Source: Gordionus sp. m RMFG-2023
Lineage: Eukaryota; Nematomorpha; Gordioida; Chordodea; Parachordodidae
Direction of reading: 5' to 3'
NCBI RefSeq assembly: GCF_954871325.1
Contig: NC_088775.1
Coordinates: forward strand, 46,105,561-46,169,560
Length of the DNA: 64,000 nt
How positions within the stretch are numbered: the stretch's first letter is position 1; the number at the start of each line of letters is the position of its first letter. The translations under genes were made by a program, and so were the position numbers. Below are positions 10,753 through 20,979 of this stretch, one piece after another. Under the pieces are notes generated by a model. That model worked only from the letters and a program-made list of their open reading frames with translations, searched no databases and was not told the DNA's origin.

Positions 10753-12938
10753 GGGCCATTCCATGTCAAATCGATCAAAAAAGGCCCATTTTCGTTAAAA
10801 TTGTTAAAATTTTCTGGAATTATTTAGAAGGGGAAATAAAAGAGAAAGCCGTTTATTTTAGCTCGCCAGCACACCTGGTTCTTGAGATATAGGGGCTTAT
10901 AGGTACAAAAAAGAGCCAATTTGGAATCTGTAAAAATTTTAAAATGTTTATATCTCAAGAACTATTTATAGTAAAAAATAATATAATATATCATATTGTA
11001 GGTAAAAAAATCGATTATATTTTACGATAATAATATTTTAAAAAATTAAAAGTTTAAAACAATCTCTCTTTCTGTTTAACATAATTTTTTTTCCGATCAG
11101 ATTAATTTTACATGCATATTATCGCAAGAATCTAAGAAAGATTCAACCTTGGATGACCAAAAAAAATTTACCAATCAATTTAAATATGCTAATATGCTCT
11201 TCATGCTGACAAAAATTAGCAAAGCTTCCTTATAATGACAATGATATTGATAAGCAATGGGTAACAACAGATCGTACAGAACTTTTAACTATCACTTCAT
11301 CAACCTTTAATTTTTTAGAAACGCTTTTCGAAAAGCTAAATATTTTACTATTACACTCATTCATAACAAAGCAGCAAACAATATTCATGAATTCTCTTAA
11401 AATTAATTTAAAGGAAGGAGAATATATCGTGCAGGCAGATTTTGCTGAAAATTATGCCTTTGTGGTTCAAGATGAAGTACAGGGGTTTCACTGGAATAAA
11501 TCTCAAGTTACCATTCATCCTTTTGTCATTTATTACAAGTCACTTAATAATTTAAATCATTTAAGTTTCGTAATAATATCTGAATCTCTCGTTCATAATA
11601 CAATTGCGGTTCATATATTCCAAAAATATTTAGTTCAATACTTAACAAAGAAATTTCAATGCCTGCCAAAAAAATTCTTCTATTTTTCAGATGGAGCAGC
11701 AGTTCAATATAAAAATCAGAAAAATTTAATCAATCTTTGCCACCATGAATATGAATTCGAGATAAAAGGTGAGTGGCATTTCTGAGCTACATCTCATGGC
11801 AAATCAGCTTGTGACGGGGTCGGAGGTACCGTCAAGCGTTTAGTGGCTAGAGCAAGTTTACAAAGACCTACTTCAGAACAAATAACTTCTCCTAAAGAGT
11901 TTTTTGCCTATTGTAAGGAAAATATAAAAGGTATATGATTTATAATTTATTAATATATTATATATATTATAATTTTTTTATTAAGGAATAGAGTTCTCCT
12001 ATATTATGGAAGATGAATATGAGAAAGAACAAATAATTTTAAAAGAGAGATTCAACAAAGCCCGTACTATACCAGGGACGCAAAAATTTCATGCTTTTTA
12101 TCCAATTTCTCAGGATAAAATTGAAACAAAATTTTATTCTAATTCAACAGAATCGCATATATTAAATATAACATTTCACAAATTTTAAATTATGGAATGA
12201 ATATGATTGTCTATCTCTATTTCTATATTTCTATATTATTAATATAAATGAATAATAAAAAAATTATACGAAAGATTTTATTATTGGAAATATATTACAT
12301 TATTAAGTGTCTAATGGGCATTTACCCACACTGCCCCTCAATTTATTTAGTATATTTAATAGAAATTTAAAATATTTTTAGTATAAAAAGTGAAAATATC
12401 CGTTTATTGATAAGTTTGTAGCAAAATTTTAACCAAAATCCGTAATTTCATAAAGCGCCATCTATTATTTTTTAAAATTTTTGGAGTCGATAGCGTCGCC
12501 AAAGTTTTGACATCGTATATATATTTATAAAAGGTGTCTAAATAAAAAGCAATAAAAAAATTTCGAAAACAAACTCCCTTTTTTGCTTAAAAATACAGGT
12601 AAAGCATTATAGACAAACCGGAAGTTAAAGATTCAAATTGGCGCCAATATTCATTATTTTTTGATAGCTTTTTAGAGATTTTTTTTACCTACAATATGAT
12701 ATATTATATATCTTTTTACTATAAATAGTTCTTGAGATATAAGCTTTTTAAAGATTTTACAGATTCCAAAGTGGCTCTTTTTTGTACCTATGAGCCCCTA
12801 TATCTCGAGAACCATGTATGCTAGAGAGCTAAAATAAACGGCTTTCTCATTCATTTACCCTTCTAAATAATTCCAGAAATTTTTAACAATTTTAAAAGGG
12901 GTCGGTCGAATCGTGATCGATTTGACGTGGAATGGCCC
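10753..12938 (+). mobile_element. DNA transposon with ~270-bp inverted repeats, internally deleted on the 5' side
   Basis: The left end GGGCCATTCCATGTCAAATC (10,753) is mirrored by GATTTGACGTGGAATGGCCC ending at 12,938. The inverted similarity runs inward about 270 bp, including TTGAGATATAGGGGCTTATAG versus CCCCTATATCTCGAG and the paired ACCTACAATATGATATATTA tract. Both flanks are ATATAT, compatible with a 4-6 bp duplication in an (AT)n target, but the length cannot be set. The interior is 2,186 bp in total and codes for the second half of a transposase. The N-terminal half seems to have been lost. Superfamily is not assigned with certainty; the conserved D-F-A-E-N-Y protein is common in invertebrate genomes and might be Sola-like. 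Confidence 0.85.
11220..12188 (+). pseudogene. DDE-type transposase (D-F-A-E-N-Y family), two exons, one visible in-frame stop
   Basis: The frame opens after an acceptor-like ACAAAAATTAG (ends 11,219) and runs to 11,930. A GT...AG intron of 55 bp (11,931-11,985) follows, then 11,986-12,188. Landmarks in order are WVTTDRTELLT, LNILLLHSFITKQQ, VQADFAENYAFVVQDE (first D), QGFHWNKSQV, a FVIYY strand, YFSDGAAVQYKN (second D), ATSHGKSACDGVGGTVKRL (third acidic region), NIK joined across the intron to GIEFSY, and TIPGTQKFHAFYPIS near the C-terminus. I know these blocks as conserved in many unnamed invertebrate proteins. The only break I see is TGA at 11,783-11,785, just before ATSHGK. The N-terminal portion is missing. 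The copy should be inactive but is young. Confidence 0.8.
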
Positions 12939-13155
12939 ATATATAATATAAAATATTAATGTGAAAAAGCTTTGCCAATCATTAATCTGAAAATCGGAAT
13001 ATATTTTATAAACTATTAAGCCTAATAAATATTTTTTTTATCAATAAAATAATATAGTATCAAGTTAACTTACCTGTTTAGATTAACAATTTATTTACTA
13101 AATTGATAAAAAAAAAATCAAATTATTAACTTAAAGAGAATAAAATCATTAATTA

Positions 13156-13912
13156 TTATAAATTACTTGTCAAAACATCTAAATTTGGTGCATTTTTCTC
13201 GAAAACATTAAATATTGATGGCTCCACAAAAGTTATCCTATAATAATCATAATTGTCAATCTTTTTAAAAGCTCTCAAAGTATCGTAATTGGAGTAGGTA
13301 GTAGAATGGATTGAAAATTTAAAACTTTTGTTATCAGATATACTGGTTAAATTAATAAGTTCATAAGGAACATTTAAAGAGTTCCTTTTCTCATCATATA
13401 TAGTATTTAAGAAATTTTCTCCTGACCCTTTGCGCGTTTTGTTGATTGTAGGAAATTTCACATATTTTTCATAGATATAATTCAAATTAAAGAAATCTAT
13501 ATATTTGAAATCAGTAGGAATATCATTATAATCCCAAAATTGATGACACTGAAAATTTTTAACATCTTTGATATCCGAAAAAGGTGTAAATAGAATTGAT
13601 AAGTTATGATCAAATGGTGTTAGGTTACCATAATCATATAAACCAATTTTACCTAAGTCAGAATTTAGTTTAATATTAGAAGGCTGTATACGCGAGTTAT
13701 TCCTTAGTTTAACGATATAAGATTTTTGATTCATATTTTGATTATTATTACTTTTATTTATTATAATATCATCTGAATTGATCACATGAGCTTGTTTACT
13801 GAAATCGGTTTCCAATAGATTTATTCTTGAAGATTTATTTGGGTCAATTTTTGTGTTTTTAATATCTTTAGTTATTTTTATAAATAATAATGATATTATA
13901 AATATTTTATAT
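13156..13912 (-). CDS. unrecognised protein, probable terminal coding exon with hydrophobic N-terminal segment
   Basis: The minus strand is open from a stop at 13,954-13,956 down to 13,156, about 265 codons, which is unusual in such AT-rich DNA. No in-frame ATG lies near its head. A CAATCTAG acceptor ends at 13,913, so the exon is drawn from 13,912. The first residues, YKIFIISLLFIKI, form a hydrophobic stretch like a signal peptide or anchor. After it comes a polar, Asn/Ser/Asp-rich chain with many aromatic residues (YDYGNLTPFDHN, FWDYNDIPTDFKYIDF) and only one cysteine. AATAAA on the minus strand at 13,090-13,095 lies about 60 bp past the stop. It may be a secreted lineage-specific protein. 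Function and upstream exon are unknown. Confidence 0.5.
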
Positions 13913-14209
13913 CTAGATTGACCATAAACATAATATTTTTTAAAAATTATTAACTAATAGCTATAATAAGAGAGGGTGTTATATGATGCAATAACGTCAG
14001 AATCGTGTGGGGGTGAGATTGTATGCTTTAATCATTGGGTATCCTCCCCTCGTTTATTTTAAAATACAAATTTAAATGCACCCCCCCCCCCTCTTCCCCC
14101 AATTATTTTATAAAAAACTATTTTGCATATACAAATTTACATATTTTTTAAATTGATGAAATAATATAGTTTAATGCAAATTAAAAGGCTGTATTCTTAA
14201 GGTTAGAAA

Positions 14210-16975
14210 AGTGGTGCCGGTAAAAACGACACTGATAATTAATTTGGCATAACCAATTACTACCACTTATACGACGGCTAAAATTTTTTAAAAAAAGGAA
14301 AAATTCAAAATAATGAAAGGTAAAATATTTTTATTTGAATGTATTATATAACAATTTTATTAATAATAATAGCTTTGGCGTATTTTTTTTCATTTAGAAT
14401 TATAAAGATTTTTACAATAAAATTTTTACAATTACACAAAAATTTGAATAAATTGTAAGTTAAATTAAAAAAAAAAATTATGTTTAATAAAAAGTGATAA
14501 AAGCTTATAATTATATTGAAATCAGGAATTTGTCGCAATGTATTTATTTAATATTAGTTTTAAGTCTAATATTAAGTATTTATTTTTGGTATAAAAGAAG
14601 AAATTTTACTAGAGAGGCAAATAAAATAAGATTGTTAAAACAAATAGATAGAGAAAAAAATGAAAAATATGATAAAATGGAAAAGTTTTATAATGAAATA
14701 TGTTTGATGAATATTATGAAATTTTAAAAACAGATATCTTTGGAGATTTCTAAAAAAAAGAAAATTTGGAATTAATGTTGATAAAATAGAGATTATTAGA
14801 GATTTTGAAAAAGAAAAATATGAAATTAATACGGAAAATAAAAATATAGGAAATGAAAATAATGAAATTGAGATAATAAATATGATAAAGGATATAGTAA
14901 TAAAAAAAATAGAGATTGAAAATATAAAAAAAAAGGAAAATTGAGAAAGAAAATTTGGAAAGGGAAAATCAAGAAAAAGAAAAAAAAAATTACTTAAAAG
15001 AGTTGAAGAGATGAAATGGGAAATTAAAAAATTGAATGAAGCAAATCAAAGGTATAATAGTGGAACGGGTCAAAATAGAACGTGTTATAATTGTGGAAAA
15101 TATGGACATATAAGTAGAGAATGTAATGAAAAATAAAAAAATGTTATCAGTAGTTTGCAAAAGATGTGGAAACCGAGAACATAATACTGAGGAATGTTAC
15201 GTTCCGGTATACAAATTATTAAATGAAAAACAAAAAATTACGGCTGCGTGTGAAAATTGTGGAAAGTTTGGGCATAATCAGGATAAGTGTTATAAAAATC
15301 AATAGGGAAATTCCAAAGCATTTCCAGCTGTGGAGCATAGAAAAATTGAAGGGAATAATATTTATAAAAAAGAAATGTAGAAGATATAACGTGTTTTAAA
15401 TGTCGTAATATTGGTCATTATGCGAGAGATTGTACAGTAGGATGACTGTATGATTGTGAAATAAAAACATTTGGAGGAGTTACGTCAAAAAATGAGTTGG
15501 ATCTATTGAAAGAAAATATATATAAAAATAAGATAAAGGATCATTATTAAATAGAAGGAAATGTAAATAACACTTATGGGATTTATAAAAATATGTTGGA
15601 AAATGAAACACGAAAGAATATACATATTAGTAATTTACCGATTTTCAAGTTGGAATACCGATTTTCAAGTTGGAAGATAATAAAAATTTTGATCAATGTC
15701 CAAGAGTAAAAGTGAATGTAGGAAATAAAGAGATTTTGATGTTATTGGATACAGGGGCAACAATATCTGTGATGAGGTATAATGAATTTTACAATTTATG
15801 GCCGAATGAACACATAATTAAAGATAAATGAGGGTAAAACAATTGAATGGTTCAGAAATTATGGCATTGGGAAAAGTAAATTTACCGGTATTAATTAATA
15901 ACGAATTAATAAATTTGGATTTGTGGGTATTAGAAGAAAAAATTGATAGAGTTTTGGGATGGAATTGGATATCAAAATTTGGTTTAGAAAATATTTTGAT
16001 GAATATATTTCAGGGGAAAAATGAAAATAAAAATATTGAAGTATTAAAAATCTGTGTAAAAAATTTGAGAAATAAATTAATGAAAGAAATTTTAGAGAAT
16101 ATTAAAATTGAGAGTATGATAAATAATAATCAAAGATTTTATGATTAAAGAAAATGAATTTGTGGAAAGTAAAATACTAAAAGATGATGAAATTAAAAAT
16201 ATATTAAATAATTCTGAGGAAGTTCAGAAAAATGAAAAAATTATAAATGATAAAATGGGTCAGGAAAAACTTGATATTTTGGATAATAAAATTGATATAA
16301 GTTTAATACCTGAACCTGATACGGAAATTGAAAAAAATATTGATTTGGAAATTAATAATATTTCAGTTGATTTGGAAGTTGGTAATATGTAATATTTTGG
16401 AAAATCCAGAAATTGAAAAAAATATTGATTTGGAAATTGAAAATATTTCGGTTGAAAGTGGAAAGTATTTTGGGAATTGATGATGAAAATTTTAATTTGG
16501 AAATAGACAATGAAATAATTTCAGGGAAATCGAGGATGGTGAATAATTATATAAAATGTAATGAGATTTATAAAGACTCAAATTTGGAGAGGGAAAAATT
16601 ACCTGTATCGAAAAATTTTCCGGTGAAATTGGTTAGAAAAAAATTAAAAAATGAAAGTGTGGTAGAAGAAGGAGAAGAGAATTTAGTTCTACTAAGGAAT
16701 GATATGATTGATTTAAGAAATAAGTATAAAAATTTATTTGATGAAAAATTGGGTTGTTTCATAGATTATAAGGTAGATATTTGTTTAAAAGAGAGTGGAG
16801 GATAATAAAGGGGTGAAAAAGCATTGAAAGTAATTGAGAACAAGAAAGGGTATGAAAGGTAGTTAAAAAAAAAGAAGGAAAGAATTAAAGAAAAATTTAA
16901 GAATATGTATGAGAATAGTAAACACTAATTATATAAGGGAATTATGGAATAATATATTCTGAAATTATATATGGG
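14210..16975 (+). mobile_element. broken Ty3-like LTR retrotransposon fossil (gag end and protease; no RT seen)
   Basis: A primer-binding-site-like GTGGTGCCGGTAAAAACGAC lies at about 14,212. An opening frame near 14.5 kb has one strongly hydrophobic segment followed by a charged, Lys/Glu-rich region. At about 15.08-15.43 kb there are several CCHC zinc knuckles. At about 15.7-16.0 kb is an aspartic protease (LLDTGATISVM). An Asn/Glu/Ile-rich spacer follows to about 16.8 kb. Reverse transcriptase, RNase H and integrase are not recognisable, so the 3' two-thirds are missing. The element is clearly dead, with about ten or more breaks. No LTR pair was found. It is of the same general type as the element at 25.1 kb. 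Its age is hard to judge; heavy decay suggests it is old. Confidence 0.7.
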
Positions 16976-17102
16976 GTAAATGGTTATGGATCGCTTAGTC
17001 CAATTGTTGATTGTAAATGCTTGTTATCTGAAAGAAATATGGAATAATATATTCTAAAATTATTTATGGGGTAAAATGGTTATGGATCGCTTAGTCCAAT
17101 TG
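16942..17102. repeat. direct repeat pair, ~65 bp at 95-bp spacing
   Basis: TATGGAATAATATATTCT through ATGGTTATGGATCGCTTAGTCCAATTG occurs at 16,944-17,006 and again at 17,038-17,102. It lies at the 3' side of the LTR fossil and may be part of its terminal region. Confidence 0.8.
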
Positions 17103-17577
17103 CGTAAGGTTAGATAAATTGGATTAAATAGTTCAATTATAAAATGCTAGATGAGTTGAAAATTTGATAGTCGTGTGTAATTTAAATATTGATATTGCAA
17201 AATTTGATTGTTATTATTAATTTTGTTAATGAGAAACTGGCAGTTGTTTTGTTTTATTTTAAAAATGTTATGATTAATAAAGTTTTGAAGTAAAATTTGT
17301 GGGTCAATTGGTATGATGTTAAAGTTTAAATTATTTTATTTTGTTATTTATAGTTGGTAAAGGAAAGTTGGAAAATAAAATGTTTATATGAGTTGGTAAT
17401 AAGGTTGTAATATAAAATTGTTGTTAAAGTAATTAATTATTAAAGAATTAAGAAGTAAAAATAGAGATTATAAAAATGTGAGCGGTATTGAGAAGAGAAG
17501 AAACATAAATTGAGGAAAAAGCAACTGGTAGTGAAATAGAGAAATAATTGGAAATATAAGGGTAAGAGAATAAAGAA

Positions 17578-17712
17578 ATAATAAAATGAAAATAATAAGG
17601 TTGTTGTTTGGTGTAATGGTTCATTATGTAAAAAAAAGAAAGAGAATAAAAAATAATAAAATGAGAATAATAAGGTTGTTGTTTTGTGTAAGGGTTCATT
17701 ATGTAAAAAAAA
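17578..17712. repeat. direct repeat pair, ~60 bp at ~74-bp spacing
   Basis: Two copies run from ATAATAAAATGARAATAATA to GGTTCATTATGTAAAAAAA, differing at a few bases. The purine-rich DNA between and before them has no coding signal on the plus strand. Confidence 0.75.
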
Positions 17713-18029
17713 AATGTTAAAGCGATTAAAAAAAAATTTGACTTACTTACTTTGTGTAATATTCTATGTAATCAACTCAATAAATTACAATGATGCAATA
17801 GATCTATGATACATTGACCATTAAAATTTAATGATAATCAACAATGTTGGATAAGGAGACCGAGCTTAAAATATAATGATCATGACTGACATGCAATGGA
17901 TAAATCAAACTATGACTCATTAAGCCGGATAATTTTTGATAACAACCAAAACAATCGTTTAATCAAATATCAAATCGTCGTATACGTCAGAAATGAACGA
18001 TACAATAGTAAGATGACAACTAACGAAAA

Positions 18030-18525
18030 TAACGTATAGATATCAAGAAAATATCAACGATGTGAAGTTTTTGCTCAATGTCGATATAATAGAACATCAA
18101 CGATATGAAATTTCGCTCAACGTCGATTTCAAGAGAATTTCAATGATGTGAAGTATTGAATCAAAAGAATCTAAAAAAAATATTCTTAAATTATAGTTAT
18201 GGTTAAATTTGGCTTGTAGTACCTTGAAAAAGGGGTACATGTTGTATTATAATAAGCATTTATTTATTATATAAGAAATAATTGATAAAAAAAAATATTA
18301 AAGAGAAATATATTATATTTTGTAAAAATCGGCGTTTATTGATTATTATTATTTTATGTTGTAAAATTCAAAAAAGGAATAAAATATTTAAAAGTGCCTT
18401 CTTACTTTCTTACATTTCTTACAGTCAAGAGAATTTGCGAAGTATTGAATCAAAAGAATCTAAAAAAAATATTCTTAAATTATAGTTATGGTTAAATTTG
18501 GCATGTAGTACCTCGAAAAAGGGTG
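18030..18525. repeat. ~46-bp tandem units plus a ~100-bp direct repeat
   Basis: Three ~46-bp units with ATCAACGATRTGAARTTT and GCTCAAYGTCGAT lie at about 18,050-18,160. The block running on from the last unit, TCAAGAGAATTT...GAAGTATTGAATC to GTAGTACCTTGAAAAAGG (18,129-18,235), recurs at 18,424-18,525 with a short gap and few changes. The paired block could be the ends of a small unrecognised element about 395 bp long. Confidence 0.75.
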
Positions 18526-19287
18526 ATTTTAATTTTATTTAAGCTAGAATTGATGTTGCTTTAGACTTATTGGTTATGGAACTAGTGTTATTAAAAGGCT
18601 AAACTGCCTGATTAAGCTTGAGCTGGGCTTACTATCACTAAATATATTATATAGCGCAATCAAAATACTTGAAGACGCGATAGTTAAAAAATCTGAAATA
18701 AAGCGAGCGAATAAAATTGAGATAGAGAGGCCCGAATTATTAATATGCGACTAATAAATTTTTAATTTTGCACCAATTAAGCTTGCGCATCACTAAACCA
18801 ATATGCATGATGGAATATATAAGAAAAAATTCAATTTCGCGATTCTTAATTTTAAACACCATTTTTTTTATCTCTATCGCTTTGGTTCGGATTTTTATAT
18901 TGAAATTCAAATTAATCATGTATCAAGATATTATTTATAATAATTAAATGATATCAAAATTATTGTTAGTTTATAAATATGAATAATTTTTTAAAATTAC
19001 TTTATAAATTGATATTTTTAAATAATTTATAACAAAATGTATAAGTAATATTAGTATCAAAGAACTTTTCTGCGTTAGAATAAAGGATACTAAATCCAAA
19101 AACTATTATGAACTTAATTTTATAAATATTAATTCACAAGGTGGCCTTTATCAATTATAATATAAAAAATATAAAATGCAAATTTATATGAATTAGACTA
19201 TGGGGGTTAAATATACTTTTATTTAAAGTGGCAATCAATATGTGAATAAATAATTATAATTTTTAATTGTTTCTTATTTATTATAAT
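18526..19287. other. AT-rich stretch, no gene recognised
   Basis: AAGCTTG and ATCACTAAA words recur at about 18,616-18,650 and 18,777-18,798 and may be hAT relics. Nothing else is supported. Confidence 0.35.
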
Positions 19288-19361
19288 ACTTGGTCGGGTT
19301 TGATCTAAAAATGTGTGCTCGAGCTTGGGTCGGGCTCAGACAAAAACTTTGTAGACCTCTA
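19288..19361 (-). mobile_element. end fragment of a hAT-type element
   Basis: Read on the minus strand from 19,361, the sequence begins TAGAGGTCTACAAAG and continues into GAGCCCGACCCAAGCTCGAG. This has the TAGRGRT.. start and GGGTCGGG interior common to non-autonomous hAT elements. The partner end was not found. Confidence 0.45.
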
Positions 19362-19788
19362 CCTACACTACAAAACATATGCGTATTCAGGATTTTGTTA
19401 AGGAGAGGGGGGAGCCTGTATTAGGTGAGGTTTTTCCCTATAAATTTTATTGAATATCTTTAGACTGTAAGACTTTGGGTATATTACATTTTTATAAAAA
19501 TAATTTTGGGTTTTCACTTTTTTTTATAAAAATGTTTCTTTCTAAAATTTTGAATTTATAGTCGTTATTTTAAAAAGTTAATAATTTACTAATTTTTCTT
19601 TCATATTCTTTATAAATTTTTGGGTATGAGGAGTGTATATGGGAAATATCAGCTTAAGATGATATTTACGAGAATAGGCAAATTTGGGTTGTCCCTCCCA
19701 CTTGATTACGTGCCTACTACATTCCAATATTTTACTCTCTAAAATTGATATAAAATATAATAAGCTCCCTACTTTATATCATATTTAG

Positions 19789-19970
19789 TTAAACGGCCAT
19801 TTTTGAGCCGATTTTTTAAAACGGCTAACTCAATATTTTAGCCAGAAAAATATTGCCTAAGCCCTTGAGATTTCGCTAATAGATGTCCAAACCTTTGTTT
19901 GGGTAATATTATTCTAGATGAAATATTGAGTTAGCCGTTCTTAAAAATCGGCTCAAAACGAGCTGTTTAA
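19789..19970. mobile_element. hairpin MITE bounded by TTAA (copy 1)
   Basis: Between TTAA at 19,789-19,792 and TTAA at 19,967-19,970 is a foldback. The left arm ACGGCCATTTTTGAGCCG continues through ACGGCTAACTCAATATTTT. The right arm mirrors this as ATATTGAGTTAGCCGT, then CGGCTCAAAACGAGCTGT. A second copy is at 56,097-56,303. TTAA flanks suggest a piggyBac-type (or other TTAA-specific) transposase in trans, which is inference. Confidence 0.8.
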
Positions 19971-20204
19971 CAAGACTAATCATATTAATAAATTATCATT
20001 TAATATAAAATATTATTACCTACACTACAAAATTCAGAATATTTCACTTGTTGAAAATGATATAAATTGACAATTGTTATCTTTAAAATGGAATTATAAA
20101 AACCAGAAAATTTTGGAAAATGAGAGAAAAAAAAATAGAGGAAAATTTTTAATTTATTTATAATATTAAGAGAAGAAAAAAATTTTTTTAATATTTTTTT
20201 GACA

Positions 20205-20309
20205 CCTAGTTGAACCTTCCACTTTTAAAAAGGGTCGTCCGGGCCCAGGCTTGGGTTTAGACAAAATACCAGGGCTTAGGAGGATTCAGGGTCCGGGTTC
20301 ATATCCCTA
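20205..20309 (-). mobile_element. end fragment of a hAT-type element
   Basis: On the minus strand from 20,309 the sequence starts TAGGGATATGAACCCGGACC and carries GGGTCC/GGGCCC words, like the ends of small hAT elements (TAGGGATGT..). No partner end or duplication was identified. Confidence 0.4.
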
Positions 20310-20979
20310 CATTAATTGATCTACTACGGTTTGTTTAAATAATTTTTTATACTTACAATTGTATGATCTAAAACTTCATAATAAATTTGTCTATAATATT
20401 CATTAACTGACCCGAATGGTTATTATAAATTTGAGCTTTCTTCAAATCTTATGATTTCCTGTTTTTATAAATATAGGTCTTGATGTAACTAATTAAATCT
20501 TGTTGCATATCTTTTTAACTTAACCCATTAATGGTCACACTTTTCCCAGCAGATAAAAATTCCTGATTTTTTCAAATTTTATTTATTTTAGGCTAACTAA
20601 GAAATCATAAAAATCGACACGAAGAAAATCACCTTAAATAGGAAATCTGAACTGTTGCATATCTGTAACGTTGACCATTAGGGATATAAAAATAAGATAA
20701 AATTATATTATTGCAAAAAATCGAAATACGATAGATAATTACAAATTTATTTACATATTTTATATTTATAAGATACAATTTTTTGTAATTTTTATATTTT
20801 ATGAAATTTTTGTTACATATACAGTGTTGTGATGACTTAATGAAACATATTGACGATTTAATTTAAACACATGCATATATAATCTTTACAAATGTACAAC
20901 AAAAGAAATAATTAAAGAAATTTAAATAATGCTTTGTCTATATTTTAATTATTTTTGCAAATATTATCATTTTATATGA

